Positions 44,537 to 53,556 of a DNA stretch of 64,000 nt are shown piece by piece. This stretch comes from Nostoc sp. XA010 (GTDB lineage Bacteria; Cyanobacteriota; Cyanobacteriia; Cyanobacteriales; Nostocaceae): assembly GCF_020829625.1 (NCBI RefSeq), contig NZ_JAIVFX010000011.1:172244-236243 (forward strand), written 5' to 3'. The notes beneath the pieces are model-generated. The model was not told the origin of the DNA, made no database searches, and saw nothing but the letters and a program-made list of their open reading frames with translations. Every line of letters begins with the position of its first letter. The first letter of the stretch is position 1. Position numbers and translations under genes: made by a program.

Positions 44537-47113
44537 ATGCGTTTATCTCCCATGTTGCTGGCAGCAGTAGCAATTACAGTGCCTTTGGGCGGTTCATTGA
44601 GTGCAAATGCAGAAACCGCCAACAGTTCAAAACAGACAACAGAAGTTTTGACACTAGAAACAAATCAGCAGCCAGAAAAGAATACAGATCAGGTTGATAG
44701 TAAAAGTTTAGAATCTCGACCTAACCCCACAAGGGTGATGGAGGCGGATAAATCCCACATTGTCGCAGTTTACCCTGTCAATCTAAAAGCGATGCCTGCG
44801 GCGGGCTACGCCTACGCAACCCCAAAGGTAATCGTGCCAACCTCCACAACGCCAAAAACTGCACAAACCCCTCCAATAGATCCTAACCCTACTCAACAGC
44901 CGTCTCCCGCTCCAGACATTCCACCGCCAGAAATTCAACAACCAACGTCTTCTCCAACTCCTGAGACTATTCCAGTCCCAGAAAATGTCAACCCACCGAC
45001 AACACAGCCTTTATTACCCACAACTCCAGAACCATCTGCCACTCCTGATCTTCCGTTCCCAGGTAGTCAACAAAGAACACCTGCCCCAAGCCCAGGTGCG
45101 ACTCCCAGTCCGCAGAATGTTAACCCGCCGACAACTCCGGGAAATACTCAACCCAATACACCTGCCCCAAGCCCAGGCACTGCTCCCAGTCCGCAGAATG
45201 TTAACCCGCCGACAACTCCAGAAAATGCTCAACCCAATACTACAGCCCCAGAAGCCAACGACCCCCGCGTATTGGTGTCGGAAGTAGTAGTTAGAGCACA
45301 GACTGGGCAACTACCAGCAGGACTGGAAGACCAAGTTTATAGAGTAATTCGTACCCAACCAGGGCGAACGACAACCCGCAGCCAACTGCAAGAAGATATT
45401 AACGCCATCTTTGGTACTGGTTTCTTCTCTAACGTGCAAGCAGCCCCAGAAGATACCCCCTTGGGAGTGCGGGTGAGCTTTGTTGTACAGCCTAACCCCG
45501 TCCTAAGCAAAGTAGAAGTGCAAGCCAATCCAGGTACTGGTGTTGCCTCAGTACTCCCAGCTAATACTGTGGATGAAGTATTTAAGGAGCAGTATGGCAA
45601 AATCCTTAACTTGCGTGACTTGCAGGAAGGCATCAAGCAGTTAAACAAGCGATATCAAGACCAAGGTTACGTACTAGCTAACGTGATTGGAGCGCCACAA
45701 GTCTCTGAAAACGGAGTTGTGACCTTGCAAGTAGCAGAAGGTGTAGTAGAGAATATTAGAGTCCGGTTTCGCAATAAAGATGGTCAGGAGACAAATGAGA
45801 AAGGACAACCAATTCGGGGACGGACGCAGGATTACATCATTACGCGAGAATTGGAGTTGAAGCCAGGACAAGTATTCAATCGCAACACAGTACAAAAAGA
45901 CCTACAGCGCGTGTATGGACTAGGACTGTTTGAAGATGTCAATGTCTCCCTTGACCCTGGTACTGATCCTAGCAAGGTGGATGTAGTAGTAAATGTAGCT
46001 GAACGCAGCAGTGGTTCTATTGCGGCTGGGGCAGGCATTAGTTCTGCTAGCGGACTTTTTGGAACAGTTAGCTATCAACAGCAAAACCTGAACGGTAGGA
46101 ACCAAAAACTGGGAGCAGAAGTACAGGTGGGAGAACGGGAACTGCTGTTTGACCTGCGGTTCACAGACCCCTGGATTGCCGGAGATCCCTACCGCACTTC
46201 CTACACAACCAATATTTTTCGCCGCAATTCCATTTCGTTGATCTTTGATGGCAAAGATGAAGATATTAGGACGTTTGACCCAGGTAATCCTACTAATACA
46301 GATGATCAAGATCGCCCCCGGATTCTCCGTGTAGGTGGTGGTGTTACCTTTACCCGTCCCCTTTCTGCCAATCCTTACAAAGCTTCTGTATGGACTGCCT
46401 CAGCAGGTTTACAGTATCAACGAGTTTCTGCACGCGATGCTGATGGCAATCTCAGAAAAACAGGAGCTGTATTTGATGATGATAACGGCAACCGCATCAG
46501 CGAGGAAATTCCACTAACCTTATCTAGCGCCGGTCAAGACGATTTACTACTGTTGCAATTGGGAGCACAGCGTGATCTCCGCAATAACCCATTGCAACCC
46601 ACTAGCGGTTCTTATCTCCGCTTCGGAGTTGATCAGTCGGTTCCCATCGGGCTAGGCAACATCTTACTCACCAGATTTCGGGGAAGCTATAGCCAATATT
46701 TGCCCATCAAGCTGATTAGCCTCTCCAAAGGCGCACAAACCTTAGCATTTAATCTGCAAGCAGGAACCATCCTTGGTGACTTGCCTCCTTACGAAGCTTT
46801 TACCCTTGGAGGTAGCAACTCCGTCCGGGGTTATGAAGAAGGAGCATTAAGCAGCGGACGCTCTTATGTGCAAGCATCAGTAGAATATCGGTTTCCAGTT
46901 TTTTCAGTAGTCAGTGGCGCACTATTTTTTGATCTTGGCAGCGATCTGGGAACTAGTACTAGGGCGGCTGAAGTTTTGAATAAAAATGGTAGTGGCTTCG
47001 GCTATGGTCTTGGCGTTCGCGTCCAGTCTCCACTGGGGCCAATTCGGATTGACTTCGGTATCAACGATGACGGTGATAACCGAATTAATTTCGGTATTGG
47101 CGAAAGGTTTTAA
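44537..47113 (+). CDS. bamA: Omp85/BamA-family outer-membrane assembly protein
   Basis: 858 residues. A signal peptide (MRLSPMLLAAVAITVPLGGS) is followed by a long Pro/Thr-rich linker (about 100-240), then POTRA domains (about 245-490, with TGFFSNVQAAPEDTPLGVRV and YGLGLFEDVNVSLDPGTDPS) and a beta-barrel with LGGSNSVRGYEEGALSSGRS (the VRGY loop) and a C-terminal aromatic strand ending INFGIGERF. It inserts beta-barrel proteins into the outer membrane. It leads the lpxC-fabZ-lpxA-lpxB block. The linker holds a 27-nt dispersed repeat read as AMPAAGYAY and a tandem duplication (APSPGATPSPQNVNPPTTP). Confidence 0.92.
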   Translation: MRLSPMLLAAVAITVPLGGSLSANAETANSSKQTTEVLTLETNQQPEKNTDQVDSKSLESRPNPTRVMEADKSHIVAVYPVNLKAMPAAGYAYATPKVIVPTSTTPKTAQTPPIDPNPTQQPSPAPDIPPPEIQQPTSSPTPETIPVPENVNPPTTQPLLPTTPEPSATPDLPFPGSQQRTPAPSPGATPSPQNVNPPTTPGNTQPNTPAPSPGTAPSPQNVNPPTTPENAQPNTTAPEANDPRVLVSEVVVRAQTGQLPAGLEDQVYRVIRTQPGRTTTRSQLQEDINAIFGTGFFSNVQAAPEDTPLGVRVSFVVQPNPVLSKVEVQANPGTGVASVLPANTVDEVFKEQYGKILNLRDLQEGIKQLNKRYQDQGYVLANVIGAPQVSENGVVTLQVAEGVVENIRVRFRNKDGQETNEKGQPIRGRTQDYIITRELELKPGQVFNRNTVQKDLQRVYGLGLFEDVNVSLDPGTDPSKVDVVVNVAERSSGSIAAGAGISSASGLFGTVSYQQQNLNGRNQKLGAEVQVGERELLFDLRFTDPWIAGDPYRTSYTTNIFRRNSISLIFDGKDEDIRTFDPGNPTNTDDQDRPRILRVGGGVTFTRPLSANPYKASVWTASAGLQYQRVSARDADGNLRKTGAVFDDDNGNRISEEIPLTLSSAGQDDLLLLQLGAQRDLRNNPLQPTSGSYLRFGVDQSVPIGLGNILLTRFRGSYSQYLPIKLISLSKGAQTLAFNLQAGTILGDLPPYEAFTLGGSNSVRGYEEGALSSGRSYVQASVEYRFPVFSVVSGALFFDLGSDLGTSTRAAEVLNKNGSGFGYGLGVRVQSPLGPIRIDFGINDDGDNRINFGIGERF
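44791..44817. repeat. In-frame dispersed repeat in the omp85 gene
   Basis: 27 nt (gatgcctgcggcgggctacg...), 26 of 27 identical to 53624-53650 inside the SLH gene. Here it encodes MPAAGYAYA-like residues. Confidence 0.85.
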
Positions 47114-47317
47114 TTTGTCATTAGTCATTAGTCATTGGTCATTGGTAAATAACAAAGGACTAATGACAACTCTCTTTTCCTAATTAGCTTGCTAAATTTG
47201 ACATTTACCTGAATACTGTTCCGATAAAGGAATTAATTACATTTTTAGGGGAATATCAGGGATTTTACCAAAACAGACGATGAACAATACTAAAGGAAAT
47301 ATACTGTCTTTTAGGCT

Positions 47318-48166
47318 ATGCAACAGCACACTCTAGCTGGGGAAATCACCCAAATAGGGGTGGGATTGCATAGCGGTGTTAGTACCCAGGTGCGGATACT
47401 ACCAGCTGAGGCGGGAAGTGGACGCTACTTTGTACGGGTAGATTTACTGGATTTGCCGATCATTCCAGCCCAAGTTGCGGCAGTTAGTCACACTGTTCTC
47501 TCAACTCAGTTGGGCAAGGATGAGGTATCCGTTCGCACGGTAGAACATTTGTTGGCTGCGCTTTCGGGTATGGGCGTGGATAATGCCCGGATTGAAATTG
47601 ATGGTCCAGAAGTTCCACTTTTAGATGGTTCAGCAAGTGTATGGACAGCCAACATTGCCCAAGTTGGCTTAGTATCACAACCCGTTAACAACCAAGTTCC
47701 CAAGGCTATTACAGAACCAATATGGGTCTATCAAGGCGATGCCTTTGTATGTGCCCTCCCAGCACCAGAAACCCGCTTTAGTTACGGTATCGATTTTGAC
47801 CTATCCGCCATTGGTAATCAATGGCACAGTTGGTCACTAACCACTGAACTAGAAAAAGCTTCTGCTAGCTTTGCTGCGGAAATTGCTCCCGCTCGGACTT
47901 TTGGGTTACTCCATCAAATTGAACACTTACAAAAAACAGGGTTAATTAAAGGTGGCAGTTTGGATAATGCACTCGTTTGTGGGCCAGAAGGGTGGCTAAA
48001 TCCACCATTAAGATTTGCAAATGAGCCAGTCCGTCATAAAATCCTGGATTTAGTAGGAGATTTAAGTTTACTAGGAACTTTTCCTATTGCTCATTTCTTA
48101 GCGTATAAAGCCAGCCACAATTTACACATTCAACTGGCTCAGAAAATTTTAGATTTTGGATTTTAA
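47318..48166 (+). CDS. lpxC: UDP-3-O-acyl-N-acetylglucosamine deacetylase
   Basis: 282 residues. LpxC is the committed zinc-dependent step of lipid A synthesis. Motifs are GEITQIGVGLHSGVSTQVRI, the zinc His in VRTVEHLLAALSGMG, EVPLLDGSAS, and the second zinc group in EPVRHKILDLVGDLSLLG, with the catalytic His region KASHNLH at the C-terminus. It follows the Omp85 gene and precedes fabZ by 99 nt on the same strand. Confidence 0.95.
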   Translation: MQQHTLAGEITQIGVGLHSGVSTQVRILPAEAGSGRYFVRVDLLDLPIIPAQVAAVSHTVLSTQLGKDEVSVRTVEHLLAALSGMGVDNARIEIDGPEVPLLDGSASVWTANIAQVGLVSQPVNNQVPKAITEPIWVYQGDAFVCALPAPETRFSYGIDFDLSAIGNQWHSWSLTTELEKASASFAAEIAPARTFGLLHQIEHLQKTGLIKGGSLDNALVCGPEGWLNPPLRFANEPVRHKILDLVGDLSLLGTFPIAHFLAYKASHNLHIQLAQKILDFGF

Positions 48167-48265
48167 ATTTTAGATTTGATTTAAAGTTTACAATCCAAGA
48201 TTATTAAGGCTTTCGATATACGCCTGCCTACTCAATTTTCAGATAAAAAATTAACCACACGGCCA

Positions 48266-48787
48266 ATGTCAATCCTCACTGAAGTGAATATCATTACACC
48301 TACATCTACCGAATCAGAAGCTATAAATGAGACTACAATCATATCTGAGATTAAAACAACCTTTACATCTGAAGAAATTCAGAAATTGCTACCCCACCGT
48401 TACCCATTTTTACTTGTAGACAAAATAATTGACTACGTTCCAGGTAAAAAAGCTGTTGGTGTTAAAAATGTCACTATCAACGAACCCCATTTTCCAGGAC
48501 ATTTCCCAGGACGTCCACTGATGCCAGGGGTGCTAATTGTCGAAGCAATGGCACAAGTTGGGGGCATTGTTTTAACTCAAATGTCTTCGGTAGAAGGCGC
48601 ACTGTTCGTCTTCGCTGGTATCGATAAAGTCCGTTTTCGCCGCCAGGTTGTACCGGGGGATCAACTAGTAATGACGGTGGAACTGTTATGGGTAAAACAA
48701 CGTCGTTTCGGTAAGATGCAAGGTCGTGCCGAAGTTGACGGTCAACTTGCTTGTGAAGGGGAATTAATGTTTTCTCTAGTTAATTAA
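48266..48787 (+). CDS. fabZ: 3-hydroxyacyl-ACP dehydratase FabZ
   Basis: 173 residues. The hot-dog fold core starts near residue 40, with LLPHRYPFLLVDKIIDYVPG, the catalytic His in NEPHFPGHFPGRPLMPGVLI and Glu in VEAMAQVGGIV. The N-terminus has about 38 extra residues compared with E. coli FabZ. It removes water from 3-hydroxyacyl-ACP. Its place between lpxC and lpxA reflects competition for hydroxyacyl-ACP between fatty-acid and lipid A routes. Confidence 0.95.
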   Translation: MSILTEVNIITPTSTESEAINETTIISEIKTTFTSEEIQKLLPHRYPFLLVDKIIDYVPGKKAVGVKNVTINEPHFPGHFPGRPLMPGVLIVEAMAQVGGIVLTQMSSVEGALFVFAGIDKVRFRRQVVPGDQLVMTVELLWVKQRRFGKMQGRAEVDGQLACEGELMFSLVN

Positions 48788-49100
48788 AAGTTTGCTTTCG
48801 TGGTATTGGCATAGCCGTGAAATGCCCTTACTGAATCCTGAAAAAGGATCGCAGTTAAAAAAATCCACAACAGCATCTGAATAATTTATTGATTTTCGAC
48901 GCCCTCTTTACGAGACGCACTCACGAACACACTTAACTTGCTTTGCCCGACACTTTCGTTCACTGAAATACTTAACGCTCAACAATGCCAGTCGCCTCAA
49001 ATGGGATGGCAGTCAGTATAACTCTCTTAACCAGGGTAACGCACTGCTTTAAAAACCCCACCCGGCGCTGGCTTATCAAGACAGTTCTGGAGATTCACCC
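48788..49100. other. Spacer between fabZ and lpxA
   Basis: 313 bp. It contains a short dispersed repeat around 48898-48935 (gccctctttacgagacgc). No gene was seen. GGAG at about 11 nt before the lpxA TTG lies at its end. Confidence 0.5.
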
Positions 49101-49919
49101 TTGAAAACGCTAATTCATCCAACTGCTGTAATTCATCCGAAATCGGAACTCCACCATACAGTGCAAGTCGGTGCCTATGCTGTGATTGGAGCGCATGTCA
49201 AAGTGGGCCCTGAAACAATAATCGGCGCTCATGCCGTGTTAGAGGGGCCTTGTGAAATTGGGGCGCAAAATCAGATTTTTACAGGTGCAGCCATCGGCAT
49301 GGAACCCCAGGATCTCAAGTTTGTGGGAGAACCGACCTGGGTCAAAATTGGTGATAACAACTTGATTCGTGAGTACGTTACCATTAACCGCGCTACTGGT
49401 GCTGGTGAAGCAACGGTGATTGGCGATGGTAACTTACTGATGGCTTATGTTCATGTGGCTCATAACTGCGTGATTGAAGACCAGGTAGTGATTGCTAACT
49501 CTGTGGCGTTGGCAGGTCATGTCCATATAGAGTCACGCGCTAGGCTGAGTGGGGTTTTAGGTGTCCATCAATTTGTGCATATTGGTAGACAGGCAATGGT
49601 GGGAGGCATGGCACGGATTGACCGGGATGTGGCCCCATATATGCTAGTGGAGGGAAATCCGGCGCGGGTACGAACCCTCAACCTTGTCGGACTTAAACGG
49701 TCTGGTATGGACTCTACGGATTTACAAATGCTCAAAAAAGCCTTCCGCATTCTCTACCGCTCTGATTTGCCCTTTAAGGATGCTTTAGAAGAGTTGGAAC
49801 TGTTAGAAAATAGCGAACATTTGCAGCATTTGCGACGTTTTCTGCTACTTTCTCAGATGCCAGGAAGGCGTGGTTTGATTCCCGGTAGGGGGAGAAAAGG
49901 CGTGAGTGATGAATCGTGA
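49101..49919 (+). CDS. lpxA: UDP-N-acetylglucosamine acyltransferase
   Basis: 272 residues from a TTG at 49101 with GGAG upstream. No earlier ATG fits, and the first codons (KTLIHPTAVIHPKSELHHTV) are the true family start. It has left-handed beta-helix hexapeptide repeats through about residue 190 (VGAYAVIGAHVKVGPETIIG, and the catalytic His region AYVHVAHNCVIEDQVVIANS), then the helical C-terminal domain (LVGLKRSGMDSTDLQMLKKA). It catalyses the first acylation of lipid A synthesis. Confidence 0.95.
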   Translation: MKTLIHPTAVIHPKSELHHTVQVGAYAVIGAHVKVGPETIIGAHAVLEGPCEIGAQNQIFTGAAIGMEPQDLKFVGEPTWVKIGDNNLIREYVTINRATGAGEATVIGDGNLLMAYVHVAHNCVIEDQVVIANSVALAGHVHIESRARLSGVLGVHQFVHIGRQAMVGGMARIDRDVAPYMLVEGNPARVRTLNLVGLKRSGMDSTDLQMLKKAFRILYRSDLPFKDALEELELLENSEHLQHLRRFLLLSQMPGRRGLIPGRGRKGVSDES

Positions 49920-49953
49920 ATTATAAGTTAGGAGTTAGGAGTTAGGAGTTATG

Positions 49954-50053
49954 AGTTGATGACTCAAATTTTTAACTTCTCACTCCTAACTATTTAAGTT
50001 ATGAGTTATAAGTTGATGACTCAAATTTTTAACTCCTCACTCCTAACTATTTA
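49954..50053. repeat. Duplicated 43-bp block plus heptamers upstream of lpxB
   Basis: Blocks 49954-49996 and 50011-50053 differ by one base (agttgatgactcaaattt... to ...ctaactattta). They are surrounded by ttaggag and cctaact heptamers of opposite orientation, so the 160-bp spacer can fold into several alternative hairpins. Confidence 0.8.
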
Positions 50054-50081
50054 TTTCCTAACTCCTAACTTTAATTATCAA

Positions 50082-51251
50082 ATGCGGATATTTATCAGCA
50101 CTGGCGAAGTATCAGGCGATTTACAAGGGTCGCTGCTCATTACAGCGCTGAAGCGTCAAGCTGTGGCGATTGGGTTGGAATTAGAGATTGTGGCACTAGG
50201 TGGCGAAAAAATGGTGGAGGCTGGGGCAATTCTGTTGGGAAATACCAGTAGTATTGGCTCAATGGGTATTTTAGAAGGGTTGCCTTATCTTTTACCGACT
50301 CTCCAGGTGCAACGTCAGGCGATCGCTTTCTTAAAACGAAATCCACCGGATTTAGTGGTGCTGATCGATTATATGACTCCCAATCTGGAAATTGGGACTT
50401 ATATGAAACAGCAATTACCAGATGTACCTGTAGTGTATTACATTGCTCCCCAAGAGTGGGCTTGGTCAATAAGTTTCCGTAGAACTAGCCGGATTGTTGG
50501 TTTTACACATAAGCTGTTGGCAATTTTCCCACAAGAAGCCCGTTACTTTCGTGAAAAAGGGGCAAAAGTTACTTGGGTAGGGCATCCTTTGGTTGACCGA
50601 ATGCAAGACGCTCCTAGTCGCCAAGCAGCCCGTGCAACACTGGGAATTGCACCAGAACAAATTGCGATCGCACTTCTCCCCGCCTCTCGCCGCCAAGAAC
50701 TAAAATATCTTTTACCAATTATTTTTCAAGCCGCCCAAACGATTCAAGCTAAATTACCTGAAGTTCATTTCTGGATTCCCCTGTCGCTGGAAGTCTATAG
50801 ACAGCCAATTGAGCAGGCTATTGAGCGTTACGGTTTACGGGCGACAATTATATCAGGTCAACAAATGGAAGTTTTTGCTGCTGCTGATTTAGCCATTAGT
50901 AAATCTGGTACTGTCAACCTAGAACTTGCTCTGTTAAATGTGCCGCAAGTTGTAGTTTACCGCTTAAGTTCCCTAACTGCTTGGATAGCTCGTAAAATCC
51001 TCAAAGGTTCTATAACCTTCGCATCACCACCTAATTTAGTAGTGATGAAGCCGATTGTGCCAGAATTTTTACAAGAGCAAGCCACACCAGAGAATATTAT
51101 CCAAACGGCGATGGAACTGCTACTCAATCCCAGTCGCAGAGAGCAAACTTTGGCGGATTATGAAGAAATGCGGCAAAGTTTAGGAGAAGTTGGGGTTTGC
51201 GATCGCGTTGCTCAAGAAATTTTGCAAATGGTGGCGGGGAATGGGGAGTAG
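50082..51251 (+). CDS. lpxB: Lipid-A-disaccharide synthase
   Basis: 389 residues from the ATG at 50082, which gives the family start MRIFISTGEVSGDLQGSLLI. The frame upstream to 50001 is repeat-derived. It condenses UDP-2,3-diacylglucosamine with lipid X (GT19). Motifs are GIDYMTPN-like VVLIDYMTPNLEIG, PVVYYIAPQEWAWS, VGHPLVDRM, LLPASRRQELKYLLP and the donor-site AISKSGTVNLELALLNVPQV. Last of the bamA-lpxC-fabZ-lpxA-lpxB group; lpxD is not in the window. Confidence 0.95.
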   Translation: MRIFISTGEVSGDLQGSLLITALKRQAVAIGLELEIVALGGEKMVEAGAILLGNTSSIGSMGILEGLPYLLPTLQVQRQAIAFLKRNPPDLVVLIDYMTPNLEIGTYMKQQLPDVPVVYYIAPQEWAWSISFRRTSRIVGFTHKLLAIFPQEARYFREKGAKVTWVGHPLVDRMQDAPSRQAARATLGIAPEQIAIALLPASRRQELKYLLPIIFQAAQTIQAKLPEVHFWIPLSLEVYRQPIEQAIERYGLRATIISGQQMEVFAAADLAISKSGTVNLELALLNVPQVVVYRLSSLTAWIARKILKGSITFASPPNLVVMKPIVPEFLQEQATPENIIQTAMELLLNPSRREQTLADYEEMRQSLGEVGVCDRVAQEILQMVAGNGE

Positions 51252-51321
51252 GGAGTGGGGAGTAGGGAAAATTTTGTATATTTGATACGTGATACCCAAT
51301 CCCAATCTCTTTAGAGGTGTC

Positions 51322-52587
51322 ATGGCTTATGAGATGAAAAAACAAAGAGCGATCGCAGTTGACTTATTCGCTGGCGCGGGGGGTATGACTCTTGGCTTTG
51401 AGCAAGCTGGCTTTGATGTGCTAGCGTCTGTGGAGATTGACCCGATTCATTGTGCAACACATGAGTTTAACTTCCCTTTTTGCTCAGTGTTATGTAAAAG
51501 TGTTGTGGATACAACCGGGGAAGAAATTAGGAATCGGTCTGAGATTGGCGATCGCGAAATTGATGTGGTAATTTGTGGCTCACCATGTCAAGGGTTTTCT
51601 CTAATTGGGAAACGGGCTATTGATGATCCCCGAAACTCTTTAGTGTTTCACTTTCATCGGCTGGTTTTTGAGCTAAAACCAAAGTTTTTTGTAATGGAAA
51701 ATGTTCGGGGGATTACAGTTGGCGAACATAAACAAATCCTCCAATCCTTAATTAGCGAGTTTAGAATTCACGGCTACAAAGTAGAAGAAAATTACCAAGT
51801 TCTCAACGCTGCACATTACGGAGTACCACAATCCCGTGAGAGATTATTTCTTATAGGTGCAAGAGAGGATGTAGAGTTACCGAAATATCCTCAGCCGACT
51901 ACTAAACAAGCATTACCAAATAATTTAAATTATAAAATAATATCTGATATTCCATTGAGTCCTACAGTATTGGATGCAATTGGAGATTTACCAGAAATAG
52001 AAAAATATCCAGAGTTAGTAACAAGAGATTGGGTTGTGGCAGAATACCAAAAGCCTAGTAACTATGCTCATGTACTTCGCGGTATCAAATGCCTAGACGA
52101 TGATTATTCTTATAAGCGAGAATATGATTTGCGAATACTTTCTTCAAGTTTAAGAACAAAACATTCTGCGGAAACTATTCAACGTTTTCAGGATACTCAA
52201 CAAGGTGAGAGAGAAAAAATTAGTCGTTTCTATAAGCTGCATCCTGCTGGTGTCTGTAATACTTTAAGAGCCGGAACAGACAAGTATAGGGGTTCTTTTA
52301 CATCTCCTAGACCGATTCATCCAATTACGCCGCGCTGTATCACCGTTAGAGAAGCGGCGAGATTGCATTCTTACCCTGATTGGTTTAGATTTCATGTAAC
52401 TAAATGGCACGGGTTTCGACAAGTTGGTAACTCTGTACCACCGTTACTAGCAAAGGCTGTGGCGGCAGAAATTATTCGCAATTTGAATATTTCGCCTTTT
52501 AAGCCGAGTTTGCAATACAAGTTGGGAGAAGAGAAGCTATTGCAATTTAATATGTCGCAAGCGGCACAATATTATCAGCGTGACTAG
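51322..52587 (+). CDS. DNA (cytosine-5-)-methyltransferase
   Basis: 421 residues from the ATG at 51322 (AGAGGTG just upstream); a GTG 11 codons earlier is less likely. It has C5-MTase motifs in order: I AVDLFAGAGGMTLGFEQAGF, IV GSPCQGFS with the catalytic Cys, VI MENVRGITVG, VIII QSRERLFLIGA, and IX/X near RCITVREAARLHSYPDWF and QVGNSVPPLLAKAVA. No restriction endonuclease is beside it, so it looks like an orphan methylase. Orphan C5 enzymes in cyanobacteria include those modifying CGATCG, the HIP1 core. Assignment to that group is a hypothesis. Confidence 0.93.
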   Translation: MAYEMKKQRAIAVDLFAGAGGMTLGFEQAGFDVLASVEIDPIHCATHEFNFPFCSVLCKSVVDTTGEEIRNRSEIGDREIDVVICGSPCQGFSLIGKRAIDDPRNSLVFHFHRLVFELKPKFFVMENVRGITVGEHKQILQSLISEFRIHGYKVEENYQVLNAAHYGVPQSRERLFLIGAREDVELPKYPQPTTKQALPNNLNYKIISDIPLSPTVLDAIGDLPEIEKYPELVTRDWVVAEYQKPSNYAHVLRGIKCLDDDYSYKREYDLRILSSSLRTKHSAETIQRFQDTQQGEREKISRFYKLHPAGVCNTLRAGTDKYRGSFTSPRPIHPITPRCITVREAARLHSYPDWFRFHVTKWHGFRQVGNSVPPLLAKAVAAEIIRNLNISPFKPSLQYKLGEEKLLQFNMSQAAQYYQRD

Positions 52588-52843
52588 CAAGAATACACTC
52601 TGTAATATGTGCAAGGTTGGGCTAAGTAGGGCTTTAGGTGAAATCGTAGCGAATTGAGGGTTGGAATTTAAACGCAGAGGGGAGCCAGCGCGTTGTGGGG
52701 GTTCCCACGCCACTTGCTTTATGCCGGGGAACCCGTCCAGCGCAGTGGCTCCCCGTTGTAGCGACTGCCGTCGCGCAAAGTATAGCGCAGAGGAGCGCAA
52801 AGTTTGTTTGAGTCCATTTGCTAGGAACTTAGGCAAAGGTGTA
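52588..52843. repeat. Large imperfect palindromic dispersed repeat
   Basis: At 52679-52754 the arms ggggagcca...gggggttccc and ggggaaccc...tggctcccc can form a long hairpin, followed by gtcgcgcaaag / gcgcagaggagcgcaaag. No gene lies here. Confidence 0.65.
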
Positions 52844-53470
52844 CTATGTCCAAGCACGGAAGAATCTACTATCTTCCCAGATATTAGCAGCCCGTTGTGC
52901 GATCGCTGTTAATTCTTCCTTTTTAAGAGGTACAAAAGCTTGCGCTATCTTGACATTTTTCTCTAATTATGCAATGGTCTCTGCGGCAATTACACAACAA
53001 TGAACTCCAGGGTGAGACATTGTATAACCTAAAGCTTGCTCCATACCTGTCAACCCGCCTGGTTTAAATAGCCGACCATAAGCTGGGACTTTCATCGCAA
53101 TCACACCGACATTTTTTTCTTGAGCAACTGGTAGAACCACTGGGATAAATGGACGCGGGTGGTGTTTGTCGGCGGCATTCATAGGAATCAGTGTAGTGTG
53201 GAAAGGATAGCGACGCAAGCCTTCGGCAATCACTTGAGGGTCGTGATGTCCGGTAATACCTGCAAAGCGCACCAGTTTTTGTTGTATGGCTTCTTCTAAA
53301 GCTTTAATTGCGCCTGATGGACTAAAGATGGTGTCGAGTTCTTCAGAAAAAGAGACATGATGCATCTGCCACAAATCGAGATAATCTGTATTGAGACGTT
53401 TAAGCGATCGCTCCAATTCTCGCCATGCACCATCCCGATCTCTTTGATCAGTCTTGCTTGTTAAACTCCT
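52844..53470 (-). pseudogene. Aldo/keto reductase pseudogene (5'-truncated, nonsense codon)
   Basis: The frame opens after a TAA at about 53471 and reads SLTSKTDQRDRDGAWRELER, then SLKRLNTDYLDLWQMHH, GITGHHDPQVIAEGLRRYP, VIAMKVPAYGRLF, GYTMSHPGVHCCVIAAETIA. This is the middle and C-terminal part of an AKR barrel; the N-terminal strands with the catalytic Asp/Tyr are absent. After ETIA a TAA interrupts the frame at 52965-52967, then it continues LEKNVKIAQAFVPLKKEEL...RAANIWEDSRFFRAWT to the TAG at 52844-52846. One change (CAA to TAA) explains the break. Confidence 0.85.
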
Positions 53471-53556
53471 TTGTTAACGATCGCCTGCTTTTAGTCTAAA
53501 CTCCAGTTCTAGAGATCGCTTCCTCTGACCTTCGGTTTAACGTAAGTTCGATGAAC

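Noticed and set aside
50001..50081. 27-residue N-terminal extension of LpxB
   Set aside because: Encoded by the duplicated spacer repeat; LpxB proteins begin at MRIFISTGE.
44537..51251. The bamA-lpxC-fabZ-lpxA-lpxB order as a novel system
   Set aside because: This is a standard cyanobacterial outer-membrane and lipid A gene cluster.
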